Under the pieces are notes generated by a model that had not been told where the DNA came from, ran no database searches, and worked only from the letters and a program-made list of their open reading frames with translations. Shown here one piece after another: positions 22,192 through 26,020 of a DNA stretch of 26,020 nucleotides. Every line of letters starts with the position of its first letter. Positions within the stretch are counted from its first letter, which is position 1. Position numbers and translations under genes: made by a program. Source of the stretch: a virus; IMG/VR virus record IMGVR_UViG_3300009314_000077, positions 1-26,020 of that record; one strand, given 5' to 3'.

Positions 22192-22546
22192 TTTCGTCTA
22201 TGAGTTTAATTTTTTGAGGAGCTAATCTCCCCTTAACTCTATTATATTCTCTAATAGCCGCAACCTTAGAAGACAAATCTGCATATTGTAAAATAACCTG
22301 TCCTAATTCCCTATCAACAACTTCTTCTGAAATGTAAATATTAAGCAATTCTCGGATTCTGGCTAAAATGTTGGGTTTTGTTAGTAATCTATGAGCCTCA
22401 ACTCTTATTGTCTTGTAAGTCTTTTTCGGCTTAAATGCCTTAATATATGCCTGCGTCCCATTGCCAAAACAATCTTTGTCTTGAGCAAATATTTGACAAA
22501 AAAGTTCTTGTTTCGCTGTAAGATTTCCTTCAATTTTTTTTCCCAT
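22067..22546 (-). CDS. terS: Terminase small subunit (TerS)
   Basis: The 159 residues start GNLTAKQELFCQIFAQD and continue GNGTQAYIKAF, the pattern of the Terminase_2-type small subunit, with a helix-turn-helix-like stretch (YKTIRVEAHRLLTKPNILARIREL, residues 43-66) that probably binds DNA. The C-terminal third is highly charged (DENDEIDDKDIEEELGRIK) and probably contacts TerL. It is followed by TerL in the same transcript, the usual order. The role is recognising phage DNA for packaging. Confidence 0.88.
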   Translation of the reverse strand: MGKKIEGNLTAKQELFCQIFAQDKDCFGNGTQAYIKAFKPKKTYKTIRVEAHRLLTKPNILARIRELLNIYISEEVVDRELGQVILQYADLSSKVAAIREYNRVKGRLAPQKIKLIDENDEIDDKDIEEELGRIKSEGTKRVRKKLGKKSSGEEKAKSA

Positions 22547-22555
22547 TTTTATCCT

Positions 22556-22699
22556 TCAAATATAAAAAGTTATTTTTCTATCACACTTTTTACATTCCCC
22601 AGAATAGTGCTTGTTTATTGGATCAGCACTGCCCTCTTTTTTAATTTCATAATTGTGTGAACAAAATAACTGCTTTATTTTTTTGATTATTTTTTTCAT
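22556..22699 (-). CDS. Tiny cysteine-bearing ORF, 47 residues
   Basis: MKKIIKKIKQLFCSHNYEIK continues to HYSGECKKCDRKITFYI. The C, H, C, C set (C13, H15, C36, C39) suggests a minimal zinc site. It starts at ATG 22699, sharing TAATG with the upstream ORF, and ends just before TerS; an AAGGA lies close to the start. A basic N-terminus is followed by the zinc-like part, as in other tiny phage ORFs. Unknown function. Confidence 0.6.
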   Translation of the reverse strand: MKKIIKKIKQLFCSHNYEIKKEGSADPINKHYSGECKKCDRKITFYI

Positions 22700-22878
22700 T
22701 ATCCTTGTTTTTCTAATATGAAAACAATAGAGTTGCCGGAGGATGTGGCACTAACAATAATCCAACCGCCTACCAAAAGATTAACTAACTCACTCGATCC
22801 TAATTCCTTCGGGGTTTCCATATCTACCTCTCCATCGCCCGCGGGTGGGCAATAAATAAAAATTTTATATTGATTCAT
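22699..22878 (-). CDS. Tiny ORF near terminase, 59 residues
   Basis: The frame begins MNQYKIFIYCPPAGDGEV, continues through ETPKELGSSELVNLLVGGWIIV and ends SIVFILEKQG. The beta-helix-beta-beta order (I/Y-rich strand, helix, GGWIIVSA, SIVFILEK) resembles small phage proteins near terminase genes in my memory. Its stop and the next start overlap as TAATG. No known function. Confidence 0.62.
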   Translation of the reverse strand: MNQYKIFIYCPPAGDGEVDMETPKELGSSELVNLLVGGWIIVSATSSGNSIVFILEKQG

Positions 22879-22882
22879 TTTT

Positions 22883-23197
22883 TTACCAAGTTACTTTTGA
22901 TAATTCTCTACAATTACGACACATATACTTTGAAGTCCCTTTTAAGCCAGAGTGGAGGTTCCATTTATGAATTCCGAATTTACATTTCAGTTTTGCGATT
23001 AGCCTTGCGATATCCCCAGGAATCATTCTTATTCTAGTCAAAATGCTGGTTTTTGGCTTATACTCTTTATAAATAACTTTCTTCTTCTTGTGCCTCTGAA
23101 TGTTCTTCGTCTTGAGATAATGGCGCCGGCGATTACGATCTTTCGAGGATCTCTTTGCAACTCTTCTTCTATTTCTTAGCTCTCTTTCCTTTTCCAT
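22883..23197 (-). CDS. Highly basic protein with possible zinc site
   Basis: Residues 1-50 of the 104 are packed with R and K (RNRRRVAKRSSKDRNRRRHY, then KKKKVIYKEYKPK), suited to nucleic-acid binding or to an intrinsically disordered tail. The C-terminal part has CKFGIHKWNLHSG and YMCRNCRELSK, a C-x4-H ... C-x2-C arrangement. It might bind phage DNA or RNA. No family is recognised. Its start overlaps the upstream stop by one base. Confidence 0.6.
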   Translation of the reverse strand: MEKERELRNRRRVAKRSSKDRNRRRHYLKTKNIQRHKKKKVIYKEYKPKTSILTRIRMIPGDIARLIAKLKCKFGIHKWNLHSGLKGTSKYMCRNCRELSKVTW

Positions 23198-23523
23198 TAA
23201 AATTGAGGCAGGAGATTAGCCTGCGTGACTACGATCTTGTGTTTTATCATTAGCAATCTTAATTCTGTCGTAAATGCCTTAGTTTTTTCCGCCATTTGTT
23301 GGGGTGAGAAAGCACCCTTCGGAAAAGAAAAAGTAGAATTGGAGTTGAGTAAAAATCCAGACTGTTGGGGATTTGCTATTTCCACCGATTTTTCCTGTTC
23401 TTGGTTTCCTTTCCCTATTTTATTTTCCAACTTTTTTACTTGTTCCACTACTATATCAATTTTCTTGCCATAACTCTCTATAACTTTCCACATCTCTTGT
23501 TGAAATTTTTCTTGCTCAGTCAT
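23197..23523 (-). CDS. Small coiled-coil protein
   Basis: Starting at ATG 23523 (MTEQEKFQQEMWKVIESYGK) the product has 108 residues; the longer frame upstream overlaps the KH-protein gene more and is less likely. Residues 1-50 form a charged coiled coil (VIESYGKKIDIVVEQVKKLENK); residues 50-75 are low complexity (SGFLLNSNSTFSFPKGAFS) and the end is helical. Unknown function. It overlaps the KH gene by eight bases, which hints at joint expression. Confidence 0.6.
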   Translation of the reverse strand: MTEQEKFQQEMWKVIESYGKKIDIVVEQVKKLENKIGKGNQEQEKSVEIANPQQSGFLLNSNSTFSFPKGAFSPQQMAEKTKAFTTELRLLMIKHKIVVTQANLLPQF

Positions 23524-23767
23524 TTTGTTGAGGTTCCTCAATGATGACCGAAACAACCCTGCCACCGAGGCGACCTGCTATTTTCATTATTAGTTTTATA
23601 GCACTTGCATGAAGTCCTTTTTTGCCAATCACTCCCCCCATATCTTCTTTGGCGACCCAAACTCGCAAAAGAACTCCCCTATCATCAATAGATTTTTGAA
23701 TCGCTACCTTGTCGGGATTTTTTACGATTGCTTTTACAATCGCTTCTAAAAGTTTTTGTTCTTCCAC
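23516..23767 (-). CDS. KH-domain RNA-binding protein, KhpA-like
   Basis: The 83 residues are one type II KH domain of the bacterial KhpA size: a start KLLEAIVKAIVKNPD, strand LLRVWVAKED, the GxxG loop as GKKG at residues 48-51 preceded by GGVI, and helix LHASAIKLIMKIAGR. KhpA in bacteria is a small RNA chaperone or RNA-binding protein, often partnered with KhpB. Finding one in a phage gene run is unusual, so it may act on phage or host RNAs. It sits beside a small coiled-coil ORF. The fold call is confident; the role in a phage is inference. Confidence 0.9.
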   Translation of the reverse strand: MEEQKLLEAIVKAIVKNPDKVAIQKSIDDRGVLLRVWVAKEDMGGVIGKKGLHASAIKLIMKIAGRLGGRVVSVIIEEPQQND

Positions 23768-23780
23768 AGATGTTTCGGCA

Positions 23781-23975
23781 CTAACTAAGCCGACCTTTGG
23801 TTTTGTTATTTTTTAATTCTAATCTGATAAAAGTAAAATCACCGTCGCTTGCTTTGGTGACTTTAAATTCTTTTTTGAGGCATTCAAAAACCCTTATTTC
23901 GTAGCCGTTGGGAATTGAAACCTTGTAGAGCCGAGTGATGAATATATCTTTATTTTTGATATTTGACATAATCAA
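23781..23975 (-). CDS. Small beta protein, 64 residues
   Basis: MIMSNIKNKDIFITRLYKVS leads into GYEIRVFECLKKEFKVT and DFTFIRLELK, a short beta-rich run with basic flanks. ATG 23975 overlaps the upstream stop as ATGA. An ATG six bases later (MSNIKN) is an alternative. No family recognised. Confidence 0.58.
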   Translation of the reverse strand: MIMSNIKNKDIFITRLYKVSIPNGYEIRVFECLKKEFKVTKASDGDFTFIRLELKNNKTKGRLS

Positions 23976-24496
23976 TTATTGTCATTTGACTCTTTAAAAG
24001 GACTTCTGGCCCATTCTCTATCGCAACCACCTTTTTCTTTTGGGCATTTCCAGATTTTTATAACCATTTCTTGGGCTTGATGGTGATCGCATTTTTCCTT
24101 GGGCTCGGCCAAGTATTTTTCTTTTAACTTGTTCCAGTTTGAGAAAGGTTCTTTGAACATTTCGCAGGCCTCTGCGAAATCTTGAGCTGGAAGCTTCTTA
24201 TAAAACTGAACTGCGTAGTTAAGATTCCTTTCACCCCAGCCTTTGATATTAAGCTTCTTGAGGTCTGTTGCTACCGTTGAGATTACTTTTTCTCCATAAA
24301 TTTCACTTCTTTTGAAGTTCTCATGGTTCTCTGCCAGCATTTTACCCAATTCCCAACCAGTTTGCAACTTTGCCTCATTGGCAACTTGGGTCAAGGTTAT
24401 AACCGTAGCCTTTGCCTGTTCTAAAAAATACTGATACCATTCTTGGTTGATTAGTTTTGACATTTGTTTAGCTGGTTTGCGGGAAATCCTTGACAT
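23972..24496 (-). CDS. DUF1016/YhcG-N-like protein with C-terminal zinc site
   Basis: This 174-residue protein has a segment typical of the YhcG N-terminal (DUF1016) domain: GWELGKMLAENHENFKRSEI, YGEKVISTVATDLKKLN and WGERNLNYAVQFYKKLP, residues about 47-103. The C-terminal part has CDHH (136-139) and CPKEKGGC (151-158), a likely zinc site absent from ordinary YhcG. No PD-(D/E)XK nuclease C-domain follows, unlike full-length YhcG, so only the DNA-binding part may remain, possibly as a regulator. The start could be ATG 24496 or 24463. Confidence 0.6.
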   Translation of the reverse strand: MSRISRKPAKQMSKLINQEWYQYFLEQAKATVITLTQVANEAKLQTGWELGKMLAENHENFKRSEIYGEKVISTVATDLKKLNIKGWGERNLNYAVQFYKKLPAQDFAEACEMFKEPFSNWNKLKEKYLAEPKEKCDHHQAQEMVIKIWKCPKEKGGCDREWARSPFKESNDNN

Positions 24497-24502
24497 ATAT
24501 AT

Positions 24503-24521
24503 ATGATTATATTATAATCAT
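24503..24521. promoter_or_regulatory. AT-rich palindrome and promoter-like site
   Basis: ATGATTATA and TATAATCAT flank a single T just upstream of the 24496 start. The minus strand carries two overlapping TATAAT sequences here (24511-24506 and 24516-24511), so a -10 element and an operator could coincide. The upstream TTGTCA is too far (about 23 bases) for a standard -35, so the promoter is only a candidate. Confidence 0.5.
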
Positions 24522-24544
24522 TGTAAGCAGGTGCATGCCTGACA

Positions 24545-24581
24545 AATTGGCCAATTACCCGCTCTCTGAATAAGAGGGCGG
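24545..24581. other. Palindrome and hairpin between genes
   Basis: AATTGGCCAATT at 24545-24556 is a perfect 12-bp palindrome. Next to it CCGCTCTCT and AGAGGGCGG at 24559-24581 form a 9-bp stem (one G-U pair on the plus strand, one mismatch on the minus) with a five-base loop. The plus-strand side is followed by a U-rich TTCTATTTC, the minus side by GTAATTGG. It may be a weak terminator after the 24584 gene or a regulatory cluster. Confidence 0.4.
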
Positions 24582-24583
24582 TT

Positions 24584-24982
24584 CTATTTCTTTGGTTCGC
24601 TGGGAATTACAGTGGCACCGGGAATCACAATGAACCCACCTCCCTTTTTACAACATACATTTTTACTAAAAAGGGACTTGATAGGTGTAACGAAAGGTCC
24701 GGGTGGAACGAAAGATCCAAATGTGCCTTGTACAAAAACATCACAATTCCCCAAAAAAGCATTGTTTTCTACAATCACTCTTTCTGTTTTGATTCCGAAA
24801 AAATACTCTCTCTTTTTGGTTTGCTTCCAAACAATTACTTTTTTAGGAATTTCCTCAATAACACTGTATCCCACTGACAAATCTCTAAGGATTCCATCTT
24901 TGCTAATGTTTTCTTCAAGAATCTTAATGAAGGTTTTGTATTTTAACTTGAAACCAATAATTGATCTTGCTTCTTCGACCAT
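24584..24982 (-). CDS. Hypothetical protein, 132 residues
   Basis: It starts MVEEARSIIGFKLKYKTFIK, has a charged middle (KKVIVWKQTKKREYFFGIKTERV), and a C-terminal glycine/proline part: GTFGSFVPPGPFVTP, then NVCCKKGGGFIVIPGATVIP. The CC pair may be structural. It lies one base from the upstream nuclease stop. A plus-strand frame covers almost the same span but does not fit the operon. Unknown function. Confidence 0.6.
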   Translation of the reverse strand: MVEEARSIIGFKLKYKTFIKILEENISKDGILRDLSVGYSVIEEIPKKVIVWKQTKKREYFFGIKTERVIVENNAFLGNCDVFVQGTFGSFVPPGPFVTPIKSLFSKNVCCKKGGGFIVIPGATVIPSEPKK

Positions 24983-24983
24983 C

Positions 24984-25538
24984 TTATTTCCTTAGTTTTG
25001 ATAATACTTGCGAAATACTCTTTTTGGCAGTGACGATTTTCCACTTTAGTTCTCTACTAGTCCCTGAATTTACTGAATCGGCCACACACCGCTCTTCAAA
25101 CTTTTCTAATTCTCTTAAAAGACTATTGAAATCAGTCTGCATCTTGGAAAGTTTCCATTTTAGATCCTTGTCCGGATCTTCTGTTCTTGGCTTGGCCACT
25201 TTTTTTACCAATGATACTAATTGCCAAAAGTCTATTGTGGCATAAACACGGGGATTCATTTCAGGACTCTCCGGGTCCCGAAAAACTAAAGCCCATTTAT
25301 CTAGGTCAGCAAATCCTTGTCCTGCGTCTCTTTTGGACTGCCTAATCCATTCTTTTATTTTAATTGTTTCTTGGTTTTTGACTTCTATTAAAAAGGGAAA
25401 GGAACTGAAAATATCTCCTTTCCTTTTTCCATTGCCACTTCCAATCTCTCGGTAAGCCAGGAATCCTTCTTTTCTTAATTCTTTGGCAATATAGTTTTCA
25501 AAGTCTTTACCCTTTTGGTAATTTGTTTTTGATTCCAT
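24984..25538 (-). CDS. PD-(D/E)XK nuclease-like protein
   Basis: The first 60 residues match a small resolvase/nuclease core: E14 in GKDFENYIAKEL, GSGNGKRKGD (D42), then the signature IEVKNQET with E52 and K54, separated from D42 as in PD-(D/E)XK folds. That core resembles Holliday-junction-resolvase-type or VRR-NUC-like enzymes. The rest (about 110-184) is helical with a coiled-coil-like stretch (KLSKMQTDFNSLLRELEKFEE). It could process phage DNA in recombination or replication. The subfamily is not sure. Confidence 0.75.
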   Translation of the reverse strand: MESKTNYQKGKDFENYIAKELRKEGFLAYREIGSGNGKRKGDIFSSFPFLIEVKNQETIKIKEWIRQSKRDAGQGFADLDKWALVFRDPESPEMNPRVYATIDFWQLVSLVKKVAKPRTEDPDKDLKWKLSKMQTDFNSLLRELEKFEERCVADSVNSGTSRELKWKIVTAKKSISQVLSKLRK

Positions 25539-25698
25539 AGTTAATGAATGGGCTGTTAAGTTAAGAGGTCAAAACTCACTTCTTCATTTAACCCACCGAT
25601 GTTTCGGGTCGCCCCAACCATTGGTCAATATGGCCATCTACAATTAGGAAATGGAGTAACCTCTTTGTAAATTAAGTTTTAGGCAGGCACCCCACTTA

Positions 25699-25932
25699 TC
25701 ATTTTTCTTTCTTATATTCGTCTCTATATTCCTCTGGAAGGGTACGCCCCATTACTTCCAATATCTTGCCTGCCCACATTTTGGCTTCTTGAAGTTTGGT
25801 TCTTACCAAACATAATTCTCTAACAACGGTCTTGGAAGCCGGGGCATCTTGATTTTCTCGAAGATGTTTTTCTGTGGTTTTAATACAGAAATCTATCTGT
25901 TTTCTTAACTCTTTGGTTTGCGATACTAACAT
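25699..25932 (-). CDS. Small helical protein, candidate Acb2/Tad1-hairpin-like
   Basis: The 77 residues form two long helices: QTKELRKQIDFCIKTTEKHL and, after a short DAPASK turn, TVVRELCLVRTKLQEAKMWAGKILEVM, ending LPEEYRDEYKKEK. The second segment with R-E-x-x-L-V-x-T-K-L-Q-E-A-x-M-W-x-G-K is what I remember from the Acb2/Tad1 hairpin-domain group (anti-CBASS and anti-Thoeris cyclic-nucleotide sponges). Size is close to Acb2. This match is from memory and should be tested; a simple unnamed helical hairpin is the alternative. It is the first gene of the right-hand block in the window. Confidence 0.6.
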   Translation of the reverse strand: MLVSQTKELRKQIDFCIKTTEKHLRENQDAPASKTVVRELCLVRTKLQEAKMWAGKILEVMGRTLPEEYRDEYKKEK

Positions 25933-25973
25933 GGTTTTTTGAATTATTGGCTTTACTCAACCTTTCTATAAAG

Positions 25974-25991
25974 ATATATATATATATATAT
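25974..25991. promoter_or_regulatory. AT dinucleotide tract upstream of the last gene
   Basis: An (AT)n run about 18 bases long lies roughly 42-59 bases upstream of the 25932 start, next to a (TTG) triplet run at about 25994-26005. It is an easily melted region and may carry a promoter -10 (for example TTATAG at about 25964-25969). Near the window edge the minus strand reads GTTTTCCACA, one base from a DnaA-box consensus, but a single site means little. Confidence 0.35.
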
Positions 25992-26020
25992 TATTTGTTG
26001 TTGTTGGTGCTGTGGAAAAC

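Noticed and set aside
24612-24995. A 127-residue plus-strand frame opposite the 24584-24982 gene
   Set aside because: It lies against the coherent minus-strand operon, has no ribosome site or recognisable motif, and reads as a mirror of the minus-strand codons.
25584-25637. A 17-residue frame (MAILTNGWGDPKHRWVK) in the gap before the nuclease
   Set aside because: Too short, lacks a convincing ribosome site and has no further support; the 160-base gap shows no other gene.
1-26020. Alternative code with TGA read as an amino acid
   Set aside because: Many genes end neatly at TGA with ATGA coupling and full-length known products, so standard bacterial code is adequate.
26010-26020. DnaA-box-like GTTTTCCACA at the window edge
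   Set aside because: A single near-match without a cluster of boxes or a clear AT-rich unwinding region with known neighbours does not support an origin.

Overview
This window looks like about 26 kb of a tailed double-stranded DNA phage or prophage. Every supported protein gene is on the minus strand, genes are tightly packed (many stop/start overlaps of the ATGA type), and most are tiny ORFs without a recognisable function. The recognisable genes are a phage packaging and head set: small and large terminase, P22-like portal, a scaffold-like protein and an N4-gp56-type major capsid protein. The DNA is AT-rich by eye. Standard bacterial code fits, since TGA ends many frames cleanly. The host cannot be read directly. 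The GNVGIGTTGP repeat protein and GC-rich palindromes of the CCTGC/GCAGG type remind me of Patescibacteria/CPR metagenomic sequence, but that is memory-based inference and is weak.

In transcription order (right to left): 25.9-22.6 kb is an accessory or early region with a short helical protein resembling the Acb2/Tad1 hairpin family, a PD-(D/E)XK nuclease, a DUF1016/YhcG-N-like protein, a KhpA-like KH protein and several tiny ORFs. At 22.5-20.6 kb lie terminase small and large subunits. At 20.6-14.0 kb is a long run of very small ORFs, several with zinc-ribbon cysteines, interrupted by a tRNA-like element with a 21-bp hairpin beside it, a structured non-coding stretch near 17.9 kb, and an orphan beta-class DNA methyltransferase.

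At 14.0-7.3 kb is the head module: portal, a small linker ORF, scaffold-like protein, major capsid protein, a capsid-proximal protein with a Rho-N/SAP-like N-terminus, a small beta protein, a beta-helix protein and another beta protein. Hairpins sit in the intergenic gaps before scaffold, after capsid and around the beta-helix gene. At 7.3-1 come a long coiled-coil protein, a small beta protein, a 714-residue fibre-like repeat protein with a signal peptide, a complete tyrosine recombinase, a membrane/coiled-coil protein, a connector-like protein, a small membrane protein and a large virion-like protein that runs off the window.

No tape-measure, tail-tube, sheath, replication or lysis gene is recognisable, so a short-tailed (podovirus-like) virion is the simplest guess. 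The most notable points are the fibre gene with six near-identical in-frame DNA repeats directly upstream of a recombinase, the signal peptide on that fibre, the structured RNA-like element near 17.9 kb, the oversized tRNA-like element, and the possible anti-defence protein at the right end.
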